35,156 bases of DNA from CAYGFH01 sp964356315. GTDB lineage: Bacteria > Patescibacteriota > Microgenomatia > UBA10105 > UBA927. Position numbers and translations under genes: made by a program. The stretch covers positions 1-35,156 of the forward strand of contig CAYHHA010000015.1 of assembly GCA_964356315.1 (NCBI GenBank), read 5' to 3'. The notes under the pieces are model-generated. The model had not been told where the DNA came from. It saw only the letters and a program-made list of their open reading frames with translations, and did no database searches. Shown here in pieces: positions 15,560 through 23,601 of the stretch; the first letter of the stretch is position 1, and each line of letters begins with the position of its first letter.

Positions 15560-16621
15560 GTGGAACGAGAGAAAGTCTACATGGGTAAAGAAATTAGTTA
15601 TGAAACGCTTGCTCAGGCGACAGAAGTGTTCCTGGGTAGCTACTGTATAGAAATGAACTTGACTGCGAAAACAGTCAAGAATAAACGAAATTTTATTCGT
15701 CGGCTATTGACGTGGCTTGATGGAAAATCGCTTACCCTCCAAAACGCTCGATTTTATATCTCTTCAAGATCTAGCCTCGGCATCAAGATGTCATCGGTAT
15801 TGTCTGAAACAAAGCAGATGAAAGCACTTGTGAACTTCCTTTTTGATCGTGAATACATCGAAAACAACTGGTCGCGCAAACTGATTAATCCGAAAGTGCA
15901 CGATACGCCTCCTGATATTGTTTCAGTTGAAATTGCCGAAAAGATCATCGAAGCAGGAACTGAAATAGGAATTGGTGACAGATCCAGAAGCAGAGCAATC
16001 AAAGCTAATGTGCGACTGGGATTGAAATTCGCGCTGCGCCATGGGCTCCGCATTAGTGAACTTCTCGCCATAAGAGGAAACGATCTGAAGCTAGACAATG
16101 ATCCCCCCGCGTTACTGGTTCATGGCAAGGGCGGTGACACAGTGCTATTTCCTATGGCACTTGATATGGTTGAGCCAATGCGGAAACGCATGTCGTTTGA
16201 TCGCGTATTCACGATGACATCCGACGTATGCAATCGATCGCTACAGCGTGGGGCAAAGAAGCTTAGTATATCAATTCGTGTTCATAATCACCTCCTACGG
16301 CACATATACTGCTCCACATTGGCCAATAACAATGTGGGGGCACAACTTCTCAAGCGCCTAATGCGCCATAAGGACATACGAATCACCGACAAATACTACA
16401 CACATTTTGCCATGCAGGATATCGCACTCACACTCAACAGCCAGAAGTTTGTTACAAACGGCCTACTGACTGAGCAGGTACTGGATCTACTTGCGGAAAC
16501 TATTCGAAAAACAAAAGTAAGTGAAGACAGTCGTTTCACTGTTTCGATGACACGAAATGAGCAAGGATTGTCATTCACAGTAATGCCAAAGGCCGAGACG
16601 TCTCAACAATTGTCACATTAA
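15560..16621 (+). CDS. Tyrosine recombinase / integrase of element 1
   Basis: Site-specific recombinase of the phage integrase family, 353 aa. The N-terminal SAM-like DNA-binding domain (about 10-110) reads TVKNKRNFIRRLLTWLDG. The catalytic domain has GLRISELLAIRG (Arg near 163), HGKGGDT (Lys near 193), HNHLLRH (His/Arg near 243-246), RHKDIRITDKYYTH (His near 270, Tyr nucleophile near 278), so the active-site set appears complete. The start is a GTG at 15560 with AAGGGG 8 nt upstream; the ATG at 15581 is an alternative. It lies 135 nt from the attachment site and points inward, as usual for tRNA-integrating elements. After integration it could be read from the disrupted tRNA-Glu promoter. Confidence 0.93.
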   Translation: MEREKVYMGKEISYETLAQATEVFLGSYCIEMNLTAKTVKNKRNFIRRLLTWLDGKSLTLQNARFYISSRSSLGIKMSSVLSETKQMKALVNFLFDREYIENNWSRKLINPKVHDTPPDIVSVEIAEKIIEAGTEIGIGDRSRSRAIKANVRLGLKFALRHGLRISELLAIRGNDLKLDNDPPALLVHGKGGDTVLFPMALDMVEPMRKRMSFDRVFTMTSDVCNRSLQRGAKKLSISIRVHNHLLRHIYCSTLANNNVGAQLLKRLMRHKDIRITDKYYTHFAMQDIALTLNSQKFVTNGLLTEQVLDLLAETIRKTKVSEDSRFTVSMTRNEQGLSFTVMPKAETSQQLSH

Positions 16622-16936
16622 TGCTTCAAAATATCGATTCTCGAGAATTTTTCCAGAGAAACAGTGTGAGATGTGATAATCACAACCAGGTCCAAAATCT
16701 GTTTGAAAATATTTATCAAACAATATCTCCCAGTCTCCAATGTCATCGATATTACCTAGATGCAGTGAATCCATCACAACATCTTCAACTGTTTCTCGCT
16801 GTCTCCATGATGGAATCGGATGAATTTCTTTTTTGTATTCCTTATACATTTTCAGGAATAACCTGATCACCTCAATATAAAACGGGCAAGATTCGAACGA
16901 TCTCTCAGATAGTTGTTTATTTTGTGTGTGTATCAT
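16613..16936 (-). CDS. Hypothetical protein, 107 aa
   Basis: A small charged, soluble protein that I do not recognise. It contains several aromatic and acidic stretches (FLKMYKEYKKEIHPIPSW, DIGDWEILFDKYFQTDFG). A clear AAGGAG precedes the ATG. It is convergent with the integrase gene, overlapping its end by 9 nt, and follows the winged-helix gene by 9 nt, so it is probably the last gene of the leftward maintenance operon. Confidence 0.7.
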   Translation of the reverse strand: MIHTQNKQLSERSFESCPFYIEVIRLFLKMYKEYKKEIHPIPSWRQRETVEDVVMDSLHLGNIDDIGDWEILFDKYFQTDFGPGCDYHISHCFSGKILENRYFEALM

Positions 16937-16945
16937 AATTCTCCT

Positions 16946-17653
16946 TCAAAATGGAAGTTCGCCTGAATCTTCCTCTTCCTCTTTTTTTAGCTTATCCAAA
17001 TAATCTTGTGCCATTTCCGCTTTCCTGAATTCAACATTGGAAAGTGCGTTCTGTTCTTCGTATGAATACTCGTTGAGTGGCATCACGTATTCGTCAGGAA
17101 CACCTTGTTCACCCGTTGGGTTTTGTGTTGTCGAACTTTCCAAAACAATCGGGTTTATTGAATTGCCCAACATTCGACGTGTTGTCTCCTCAACATGTTG
17201 TTGTTCAGTAGTGTTTTTTGATTGGTTTTCTTCGCCAGAAGAAAACCCTAGTCCTAGACTTTCACTTTTACTTTCCATTCTTTCATTCTTTACATTCTTG
17301 TTAGTGGCCCCTTGATGGCCTTTAGATGTCCCCTCGATCTCTGGGTTTATGTCAAATATTGCATTAGGACAGAGCGTTACAATAGTCCCTTTACTGGCCC
17401 TTTTTACGGTTATTAGATTATGCCTCTCTAGAAACACAAGATCGTTTCTATACACTTTGCGAGTAACACCATAACTTTTGAAATCTCCAACAAGTGCTTG
17501 TCCAGAATGTAATCCGCCGAAAATAGATGTTGTTCGTCGTGCCCTCATAGCAATAAGTGATAACAACAAAAATGCACTTGATCGCCTTTCCATCAGATCA
17601 AGTACTTCTGGAGTTCTTTTGAGTTTTACAAAGGCATTATCTATTGTTTTCAT
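16946..17653 (-). CDS. Winged-helix replication-like protein
   Basis: 235 aa from the ATG at 17653, chosen for its upstream AAAGGA and its overlap with the preceding gene. The N-terminal third is globular and looks like a winged helix: RRSSAFLLLSLIAMRARRT, then YGVTRKVYRNDLVFLERHNL as the recognition region, then ITVKRASKGTIVTLCPNAIF as the wing. This pattern is found in plasmid and phage replication or control proteins. The remainder is a long disordered Ser/Glu/Asn-rich tail ending in EEEEDSGELPF, a terminal acidic-aromatic motif reminiscent of single-strand-binding-protein tails. A role in element replication or control is inferred, not shown. Confidence 0.6.
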   Translation of the reverse strand: MKTIDNAFVKLKRTPEVLDLMERRSSAFLLLSLIAMRARRTTSIFGGLHSGQALVGDFKSYGVTRKVYRNDLVFLERHNLITVKRASKGTIVTLCPNAIFDINPEIEGTSKGHQGATNKNVKNERMESKSESLGLGFSSGEENQSKNTTEQQHVEETTRRMLGNSINPIVLESSTTQNPTGEQGVPDEYVMPLNEYSYEEQNALSNVEFRKAEMAQDYLDKLKKEEEEDSGELPF

Positions 17654-17831
17654 ACTCCGTCCTTTCATCCATCCCTGTTGGTACATATATGATCCCTAAA
17701 TGATCTGTGCTGCCGCATGTTGGGCAAGGCCGTCTGTCATACCCGACAGTGGCTCGTCCGTTACAATTTGGACATAATTGCGCGTAGTAACGCGATGTGA
17801 TGCTTTCTATCTTGGGGTTTGGAATATCCAT
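17637..17831 (-). CDS. Small zinc-ribbon protein
   Basis: About 64 aa from the ATG at 17831, chosen because AAAGGA lies 8 nt before it (ATGs at 17840 and 17861 are also in frame). It has two Cys pairs, CPNCNG and CPTCGS, spaced like a DnaJ-type or rubredoxin-like zinc ribbon. It is the first gene of the leftward operon and overlaps the winged-helix gene by 17 nt. Its function is unknown; such proteins often accompany replication or transcription control in mobile elements. Confidence 0.65.
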   Translation of the reverse strand: MDIPNPKIESITSRYYAQLCPNCNGRATVGYDRRPCPTCGSTDHLGIIYVPTGMDERTEYENNR

Positions 17832-17940
17832 ACCGTTCATCCTTTCTTCTATACAGATCATCTATATTTTGTGATCTGGATTCCTGTGAGCACTGTAGAA
17901 GTATAAAGAATGAAGAATCCTCCCAGAGGTTCAAAGCACA

Positions 17941-17962
17941 AAAAAACAACACCTTCGTGTTG
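17941..17962 (-). terminator. Intrinsic terminator for the collagen-like gene
   Basis: Read on the minus strand, the 6-bp stem CAACAC/GTGTTG with loop GAAG is followed by a run of T. It lies about 130 nt after the stop at 18094. Confidence 0.7.
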
Positions 17963-18093
17963 CTTTGTATTAGTAGCAAGTGGACGCTTTACTGTTCTTC
18001 GCCACGTGCCTATGTTACTGTCGATCTGTGCCTATGGTAGGACGCTATGGGTAAAGTGTCAAATACCAACTTGTGTATCAAATAGGGTCAGAG

Positions 18094-19203
18094 TTAAAAT
18101 TTAAGACACTTTGTAATTACAGTAAACGTGCCTGTTTCAGCCGTATTAATCACAGTTGTGACCCAGTTGTGTTGATTTTCCTGAAAATCGTTCGGCGAAC
18201 TTTTTATCGTTATCCAATTTTTTATTGCACCGCTGTAAGAATACATACCGCCCGATACTGCTATATCATTCGAACTAACACATCCATGTGTTACCGTATT
18301 TGCAGAGTCTGGACCTGCTGTATAAGGTCCATCTATTTTTACGTAAAAGTTACTTTTTGCTAATACAGAACCAGCATCACCTTTTGGTCCTGTAGCACCA
18401 CTCACTCCAGTTGCTCCTGCTGAACCAGTATTATAGAAATGACCCACAGCATTGACCGAAAGACTTGGATTTGTCGTTGAATTCATCTCAACTACATAGT
18501 ATCTCCCAGCTAAAGGCAATGTGATTGATCCCCCATTTTTACATTGTGTTGGATCTTTTGAAACCTGAGCAGTACCTGTCACATGATCTGGGCTTGAATA
18601 GAGCGTCAATGCAGATTCCCCAACTGTACATTTATATGAAAAAGTCACCATATCATACCCTTGTGCATCAAATTCGGCAGAATCAGCGCCTTGAGTATTT
18701 ACTGCGCCATTAAAAAACACAAAATCAGTGGGTGGTTTCGGGCTATTTTGTTCCAAATTCGTCAATCTAGTTGTAATCGCGTTTAGAGATGAGGTGTCGA
18801 GTAACCCTGTGGCACCAGTTGGGCCTACTGGACCAATATCACCAATCCCACCAGTTGCGCCAATCGGCCCCTGAATCCCTGGTATTCCTTGCAAACCCTG
18901 AACTCCAGTTGCGCCAATTTGACCAGTAGCACCTTGATATCCTGTCGGACCTGTATCACCTTTTACTCCTGTCACTCCAGTAGCCCCCTGAACCCCAGTC
19001 GGACCCGTGCTTCCTGGAATGCCTTGAATTCCCGTTGCACCTTTAACGCCAGTAGCACCCGTTGCTCCAACATTCCTGGATATACCCATACTACGAAGAG
19101 CACTAGCTATCATTGATTCAAATGGATTAGAAGCAGCGTAGACTGGCGGAACAGTGGATAAGAGAAAAGCACTAAGAAGTATACTTACGAATATCTTTTT
19201 CAT
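18094..19203 (-). CDS. Secreted collagen-like protein 1
   Basis: 369 aa with an N-terminal signal peptide (MKKIFVSILLSAFLLS, probable cleavage after VYA). A Gly-X-Y tract follows (about 46-134), rich in GAT, GPT, GIQ and GVQ triplets, as in Bacillus exosporium and other bacterial collagen-like proteins. Next are a short heptad-like helix (LNAITTRLTNLEQN), a beta-rich domain (about 155-255), a second short Gly-X-Y tract (about 258-276) and a C-terminal beta domain. It probably forms trimeric stalks outside the cell; Thr in the Y position suggests glycosylation, which is inference. GGAGGG precedes the ATG. The first 45 residues and the upstream 70 bp are nearly the same as in the gene ending at 20863, so the two arose by duplication. 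Confidence 0.88.
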   Translation of the reverse strand: MKKIFVSILLSAFLLSTVPPVYAASNPFESMIASALRSMGISRNVGATGATGVKGATGIQGIPGSTGPTGVQGATGVTGVKGDTGPTGYQGATGQIGATGVQGLQGIPGIQGPIGATGGIGDIGPVGPTGATGLLDTSSLNAITTRLTNLEQNSPKPPTDFVFFNGAVNTQGADSAEFDAQGYDMVTFSYKCTVGESALTLYSSPDHVTGTAQVSKDPTQCKNGGSITLPLAGRYYVVEMNSTTNPSLSVNAVGHFYNTGSAGATGVSGATGPKGDAGSVLAKSNFYVKIDGPYTAGPDSANTVTHGCVSSNDIAVSGGMYSYSGAIKNWITIKSSPNDFQENQHNWVTTVINTAETGTFTVITKCLKF

Positions 19204-19275
19204 ATGGGTTGCCCTCCAATTTTCACTATGGGCTGAAGATTGTTATAAGTCAAGCGTGCTGGATTACAAATTATA
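19204..19275 (-). promoter_or_regulatory. Upstream region of collagen-like gene 1 (duplicated)
   Basis: On the minus strand it contains TTGTAA-N16-TATAAC, an overlapping TTGACT-N17-CATAGT, and then GGAGGG 8 nt before the ATG. The same pieces in the same spacing are found before collagen-like gene 2, which supports a shared promoter. Confidence 0.6.
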
Positions 19276-19302
19276 TGTTCATACTAGGAGTGTATAGCAT
19301 TA

Positions 19303-20193
19303 TTATTTATAGCATTTTTGAATACTAATAGCGTATTTTGCTGAACATGCCTGCATGCATGTTGCGTATAATTCTGAAGGACCTCCAGCAGCAAAGATGC
19401 AATTCCAACTATCTGCACTAGACTGAGTTATACTCGAGCAGTGAGTTTCTCCATTTATCTTTTCGGTCAAACACTTGGTTTTACATGACTCGTTATCGCT
19501 ATTTTCCAATGACAAACAATGCGATTGCACGTTCGGAGATGGATACGGAGTGGCAGTTTGTTGATTGCCATTATTCTGTACTGGCTGGGTATTTATCGTT
19601 CCCCCTTGATCTCTTATACATTGATTTTTATCTTTATAAAAGACCCATTTCCCACCAGGAAATCCACAACATATAGAGTTAGCGCATTCGCTTTGTTTTA
19701 AAGGAGTAGTGCCTCCACCGCATTCAGGACTAATTTTACAGTGAACTGGTGGATCTGTGGCGGTTGTTACAACAGAATTTACAGTGGTATTTGTTGGACT
19801 TGCTGAAATAATGGGAGAAGCCGTTGGTGTAGGGGTTATAGATATCCCAAGAAATGCAGTATTTTTTGATCCAATAAGATATGCGAGAAGAATTAAAAGA
19901 ATCATCGATAGCGCAAACCACGGATTAAATGACTGATTTGCAATACGGTGCTCTTCGATATGCTCATTTTTTCCAGTAGGGGTACTATTTTTACTTGAAG
20001 ATATGAGAGAAAGAATAAAAACTATAAAAGCAAAAACTCCGATGATGACATCAATTAATAAACTTTGCGCAAACAAGCTTGGCACTTCTGTATAAATTTT
20101 ATGCTGAAAAACTACAACATAAATAAAATTAGCTGCAAAGAATACTATTGTAATAATCCAAAGCCAAAAACTAAATCTTCTTAAATTTCCCAT
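19303..20193 (-). CDS. Membrane protein with a Cys-rich outer domain
   Basis: 296 aa from the ATG at 20193. Three hydrophobic segments (about 8-30, 44-66, 92-108) are followed by a Thr/Pro/Ser-rich linker (TPTPTASP) and a Cys-rich C-terminal half (HCKISPEC, SICCGFPGGKW, NESCKTKC, MQACSAKY). This layout suggests a membrane anchor holding a disulphide-bonded outer domain. The start at 20193 is backed by TATAAT ending 10 nt upstream and by the following membrane segment. The longer in-frame form from 20319 would overlap the neighbouring collagen-like gene and is not supported. The family is unknown to me. It lies between the two collagen-like genes and may act with them. Confidence 0.7.
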   Translation of the reverse strand: MGNLRRFSFWLWIITIVFFAANFIYVVVFQHKIYTEVPSLFAQSLLIDVIIGVFAFIVFILSLISSSKNSTPTGKNEHIEEHRIANQSFNPWFALSMILLILLAYLIGSKNTAFLGISITPTPTASPIISASPTNTTVNSVVTTATDPPVHCKISPECGGGTTPLKQSECANSICCGFPGGKWVFYKDKNQCIRDQGGTINTQPVQNNGNQQTATPYPSPNVQSHCLSLENSDNESCKTKCLTEKINGETHCSSITQSSADSWNCIFAAGGPSELYATCMQACSAKYAISIQKCYK

Positions 20194-20203
20194 ACCACCC
20201 TGA

Positions 20204-20209
20204 ATTATA
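20204..20209 (-). promoter_or_regulatory. -10 box for the Cys-rich membrane protein
   Basis: TATAAT on the minus strand within AGGAGTATAAT, 10 nt before the ATG. The same AGGAGTATAAT string appears before the small secreted gene at 26263. Confidence 0.5.
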
Positions 20210-20242
20210 CTCCTAATGAAAAGTGAAGTGTCTTGTACGCCT

Positions 20243-20863
20243 CTATGGATGACCCATGTTGAACCACGACACGTTGTCTGTGAGCCAAACATTCCCATCT
20301 TTATCGAGAAATGTTCCAATTTCCCATTGTGCTATTTGAGAAACACTTACTGGTAATGGCGTAGGTGGGTATGTTGATAATCCCCAGCTTGGCGCATTGA
20401 TATCCTTGTCATAAATTTTACCATCTGTTGTTAGTACAGACGCTCGACCCGACAGAACTTTCAAGAATGCAATGTTTCCAGCGCCTTGAATACCTGCAGG
20501 ACCTTGTATGCCAGTTGCGCCGACTAACCCCTGTGTTCCTGTGGCTCCGATCGGTCCCTGAATCCCTGTGCTCCCCTGTAATCCAGCAAGACCTGTATCA
20601 CCTTTGACTCCTGTGGAACCTGTTGCTCCTTGATATCCAGTCGGACCTGTACTTCCCATTACTCCCTGAATACCAGCTGCGCCGAATGCTCCTGTTGCAC
20701 CTTTAACGCCAGTAGCACCCGTTGCTCCAATATTTCTTGTAATTCCCATACTACGAAGCGCACTAGCTATCATTGATTCAAATGGATTAGAAGCAGCGTA
20801 GACTGGCGGAACAGTGGATAAAATAAAAGCACTAAGAAGTATACTCGCGAATATCTTTTTCAT
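20243..20863 (-). CDS. Secreted collagen-like protein 2
   Basis: 206 aa, a paralogue of the protein ending at 19203. It has the same signal peptide (cleavage after VYA) and the same ASNPFESMIASALRSMGI linker, then a Gly-X-Y tract (about 46-133) and a different, shorter C-terminal domain (about 75 aa) with beta-like repeats such as VLTTDGKIYDKD and FLDKDGNVWLTD. The latter phrases resemble the strands of propeller-type proteins. The divergence is confined to the C-terminal head while stalk and export signal are kept, consistent with different surface-binding heads. GGAGGG precedes the ATG. Confidence 0.87.
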   Translation of the reverse strand: MKKIFASILLSAFILSTVPPVYAASNPFESMIASALRSMGITRNIGATGATGVKGATGAFGAAGIQGVMGSTGPTGYQGATGSTGVKGDTGLAGLQGSTGIQGPIGATGTQGLVGATGIQGPAGIQGAGNIAFLKVLSGRASVLTTDGKIYDKDINAPSWGLSTYPPTPLPVSVSQIAQWEIGTFLDKDGNVWLTDNVSWFNMGHP

Positions 20864-20935
20864 ATGGGTTGCCCTCCAATTTTCACTATGGGCTTGAGAT
20901 TGTTATAAGTCAAGTGCGATAGATTACAAATTTTA
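20864..20935 (-). promoter_or_regulatory. Upstream region of collagen-like gene 2 (duplicated)
   Basis: Almost identical to 19204-19275, with the same TTGTAA-N16-TATAAC, TTGACT and GGAGGG elements. Identity fades beyond about 72 bp, marking the edge of the duplication. Confidence 0.6.
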
Positions 20936-20954
20936 GTGTTGCAACATAAAAAAC

Positions 20955-20984
20955 TTAACTAATGCATATTTGCTGTGCTATAGT
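20955..20984 (+). promoter_or_regulatory. Promoter of the zinc-ribbon membrane gene (leaderless)
   Basis: TTAACT, an 18-nt spacer, then TATAGT. The ATG at 20993 begins 8 nt after the -10 box and no Shine-Dalgarno is present. Confidence 0.6.
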
Positions 20985-20992
20985 GCAGATAT

Positions 20993-21682
20993 ATGGACAA
21001 TGATTTGTCGTATTGCCCTAACTGTGAAAGAAAATTTTCATCTTCAAATATCCAATGCAATTATTGTGACGTGAATCTTGTACCAGAGCCAAAGAGAAAA
21101 AGTAAAATCCGTGAGTATGATGAGAATACTATTATAATATCACCTTTTTATACAAAGCTATTTTTTTGGACTGTAGCTTTATGGTTTTTACTTATAAGTT
21201 GGTTTCTTTCAGAGAGTAGCATATTTACAATAATTTTTTTGCTTACGACTGTTGTACTCATCATTCAAAAAAACATAAGAAATATCTCGAAGCACTTTGT
21301 GAAACTGATACAAATATTTGTTCAAAGATACTTAATTATCACTAAAAACTTTCTCCCAATTCAAAAGAAATTATTCTTACCAGTTCTGGTTTCAGGACTT
21401 ATCTTCTTAGTGCTTGATATTTATTCGTGGATAAATTTCTTATTTAAACATGATATACCCTCTAAATATGAATATTTAAATTACTATTTTCTTTTTCCGA
21501 ACCCAAGAATGTTTGGATTATTTAATTACTCGCCAAGTATGCCAGGACGGAATTATCATAAAGATATCATGTACGATTTATATTCCGATCCTGTCCTGTT
21601 TGTAGGTTTAATTTTTTTAATATTAGCAACTTTATTATTGGTTAGCCTTTTTATTAGCTCTTCTGTGAAGAAACATGAATGA
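20993..21682 (+). CDS. Membrane protein with an N-terminal zinc ribbon
   Basis: 229 aa. The first 25 residues form a zinc ribbon (CPNC then CNYC, 11-12 residues between pairs). Four hydrophobic segments follow: about 52-70 and 72-90, one near 125-145, and one near 200-220. The loop between the last two is rich in Tyr, Asn and Pro (FPNPRMFGLFNYSPSMPGRN). Zinc-ribbon heads fused to membrane segments are common in bacterial proteins of unknown role. It is coupled to the next gene by ATGA (21679-21682), so the two probably work together. I cannot name a function. Confidence 0.75.
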   Translation: MDNDLSYCPNCERKFSSSNIQCNYCDVNLVPEPKRKSKIREYDENTIIISPFYTKLFFWTVALWFLLISWFLSESSIFTIIFLLTTVVLIIQKNIRNISKHFVKLIQIFVQRYLIITKNFLPIQKKLFLPVLVSGLIFLVLDIYSWINFLFKHDIPSKYEYLNYYFLFPNPRMFGLFNYSPSMPGRNYHKDIMYDLYSDPVLFVGLIFLILATLLLVSLFISSSVKKHE

Positions 21683-22239
21683 AATTTAAAATTCCCATTA
21701 TTTTTAGCATAACGTTATTATTACTAGTTGTAGTTGTTTACCGATTTTATTTTCACCCACAACTGTTACAAGAATTATCTTTAAAACCTAATGCTCGAAT
21801 AGAGAATAGATTGCCTGAGCCTATAAGTACTGGAAATCATAACTTAAAAGTTTATGAAAACACTCGATACGGATATACAATACAGTATCCAACAAGTTGG
21901 AATGAGAAAAGTGAATCTGATAACGGCGATGGAAAAGTAATATACTTTGACAGTAAAAACAACAAAATTACCGTATATGCAAGATTAAATCCTAGTAATT
22001 TTTCTATTCAAGATGATCCAGTAGTTAAAGATATTTTTCTGTTGGCTGATGGCAAAAAAGCAACATCACTATATATATCTGATAATGGTAAAGTGAAATT
22101 CCTTGTATATCTAACATCACGAAGCGTTGGAGAAGGCTTAGACGCTCAATTTGTTTTTTACCTTAGTGGTTCAGAGCAATTCTTTAAACAAAATGAAAAA
22201 GTCATCCGACAAGTAGCATCAACCTTGTCAATTAAATAA
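21679..22239 (+). CDS. Membrane-anchored PsbP-like protein
   Basis: 186 aa. An N-terminal hydrophobic segment (about 5-25) is followed by a linker and a domain starting YENTRYGYTIQYPTSWN. That phrase is typical of PsbP-like (Mog1/PsbP fold) proteins found outside the membrane in many bacteria. The rest (KVIYFDSKNNKITVYA, DAQFVFYLSGSEQFFKQ, VIRQVASTLSIK) fits the fold, including the usual final helix. No lipobox Cys is seen, so anchoring is by the hydrophobic segment. Translation is coupled to the upstream zinc-ribbon membrane gene by ATGA. Confidence 0.75.
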   Translation: MKFKIPIIFSITLLLLVVVVYRFYFHPQLLQELSLKPNARIENRLPEPISTGNHNLKVYENTRYGYTIQYPTSWNEKSESDNGDGKVIYFDSKNNKITVYARLNPSNFSIQDDPVVKDIFLLADGKKATSLYISDNGKVKFLVYLTSRSVGEGLDAQFVFYLSGSEQFFKQNEKVIRQVASTLSIK

Positions 22240-22262
22240 CATAATCCCGAAATGTCCGCTCT

Positions 22263-22338
22263 GGGCGTGAGTGGTCCAGTTTCCTCCTTTGCATCATCAA
22301 GGAGCGGATTTGTACCCCCTTTCAGAAACCACTCACCC
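22263..22338. repeat. Inverted repeat after the PsbP-like gene
   Basis: GGGCGTGAGTGGT (22263-22275) pairs with ACCACTCACCC (22328-22338), with a 2-nt bulge and a 52-nt loop. There is no T-run, so it may be a boundary or RNA structure rather than a terminator. Confidence 0.4.
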
Positions 22339-22900
22339 AATAGTCACTAATACCGAGTCTTTTGGATACTTCTAAATTACAATAATCAGTCGGATTTCCT
22401 TCTCTAGTTGGCGTACCAGTACGACAACTCATTTCCTGAACAACATCGCCCACAACTACCACATCGTTTGATTGATAGATAGATAGATACGGCATTACCA
22501 TTCCATTGACCGCAACTGCCTTTAGAGATTCTGTAGCATTGCCACACCCGACCAGGATCGATCAGGAAGCTCCCGCAACTGTTTTTTTTACAAAGGGTAA
22601 GACAATATAAGGATCAAGACTTTTACAATCCCTAACAGCTTTTGTAACGATAAATTCGAGTAGTTGTTTGTCTCTCCCGTTCAGATCTTCCGATATGAGA
22701 TCAAGTCCGAACTGATCAGCTATCGCATAAGCGAATAGAACATCAACAATGCGTTGACCTGAAAACGAAAATTTGTCATCAACAACAGGTTGTTTGTCGT
22801 ATTGCTAAAGGTTCGTACCAGTATGACCCTTTGGATCTAATAGCTGCGTAGCAGTACGTGCCTTTGCATAATCAGGGTTCGGCTCGGGTCGACCATCTGT
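22322..22900 (-). pseudogene. Decayed gene, one frame with two internal stops
   Basis: A single minus-strand frame of 193 codons reads like a protein except for two internal stops, a TAG near 22806 and a TGA near 22570. Pieces between stops include RIVDVLFAYAIADQFGLDLI, LLEFIVTKAVRDCKSLDPY, NGMVMPYLSIYQSNDVVV and SKRLGISDYWVSGF. No start codon or Shine-Dalgarno is evident at the upstream end, where further stops appear. Codon-like composition across the stops argues for a once intact gene. The family is unrecognised. Two of the TACYRGTAC palindromes of this region lie inside it. Confidence 0.55.
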
Positions 22901-22997
22901 TCATTCGCAAAGTTCGCCCTGGGGCGGACTTTCTTATCCACTAGGTGCGTACTGGTACGCACCTTCGTGTCCTTAGGGTGCAAACCAATACGCACCT
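22406..22997. repeat. Family of short palindromes centred on TAC-YR-GTAC
   Basis: Units are seen at 22406-22429, 22807-22832, about 22845-22862, 22943-22964 and 22975-22997. The best, at 22943, has perfect 10-bp arms AGGTGCGTAC/GTACGCACCT around TG. Others match at 10 of 11 or 10 of 12 positions, or are decayed. All share an arm like GGTGCGTAC. They could be protein-binding sites or remains of REP-like elements. Confidence 0.6.
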
Positions 22998-23016
22998 TTT
23001 CGTCATCAAGGATCGA

Positions 23017-23442
23017 CTATACATTAAATTTTTTGTAGCAATCTCTTATGAAAGCTTCTATTTCATCCCAATCTTCTCCCAGTGGGCTACTAATATCGAA
23101 GATATACTCGTAACAGGTAGAACATTCTTCCCATTTTTCAGGATTTTTCTTAAATTCTTCATCATGCGTATCCTTATATCGCTCTTTTATTCCATTGAGT
23201 CGGATAGCTTCATTATCGTCAATGAAGCGTCTTAAAAAAATATATGAATACTGAAACTTTTGTATAACCTCGTCCTTTAGAATCCCGTTTCGTTCTATCA
23301 TGCTTTCGAGCACGACAAAATGTGCCATTCTTACAGAAGCTTTGGAAAAAGGCAGTGATGATATGCCATAAAGAGCTGGTCCTTCATCTGATTTATATTT
23401 TTCAAACGTATCAAATATTCTTTTAGCTTCATCGAAAGTCAT
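23017..23442 (-). CDS. Hypothetical soluble protein, 141 aa
   Basis: A mostly helical, charged protein without signal peptide or membrane segment. It begins MTFDEAKRIFDTFEKYKSDEG and carries SVRMAHFVVLESMIERNG in the middle, with a CSTCYEYIF motif near residue 107. I do not recognise the family. A TATACT box ends 6 nt before the ATG and no Shine-Dalgarno is present, so the message is probably leaderless. Confidence 0.65.
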   Translation of the reverse strand: MTFDEAKRIFDTFEKYKSDEGPALYGISSLPFSKASVRMAHFVVLESMIERNGILKDEVIQKFQYSYIFLRRFIDDNEAIRLNGIKERYKDTHDEEFKKNPEKWEECSTCYEYIFDISSPLGEDWDEIEAFIRDCYKKFNV

Positions 23443-23601
23443 ATAAATAGTATATCAGATACCTTAAATGAAATTGATTTCTGCAGAATTGGTTTATATC
23501 TAGCTGTATAGGTAAAAATAGTATCAAAAAATTTATTTTGTTGTGAAGCGTTATAGTAATAAGTGATTGATACTGATACTATATGCACAGACTTATATAA
23601 A

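Larger units (their letters stand above)
22286..23015 (+). repeat. Direct repeat pair flanking the decayed region
   Basis: 22286-22306 and 22995-23015 are 21-bp direct repeats matching at 18 of 21 positions, with core TCATCAAGGA. They enclose the pseudogene and most of the palindromes, so the intervening segment may be one inserted unit. Confidence 0.45.

Noticed and set aside
22568..22572. TGA recoded as Gly (as in Absconditabacteria/Gracilibacteria)
   Set aside because: TGA ends many genes in the window exactly at overlaps (holA, ppsA neighbours, mutase), and the same broken frame also has a TAG.
22406..22997. CRISPR array from repeated palindromes
   Set aside because: Units are irregularly spaced (32 to about 380 bp), differ in sequence and no cas gene is present.
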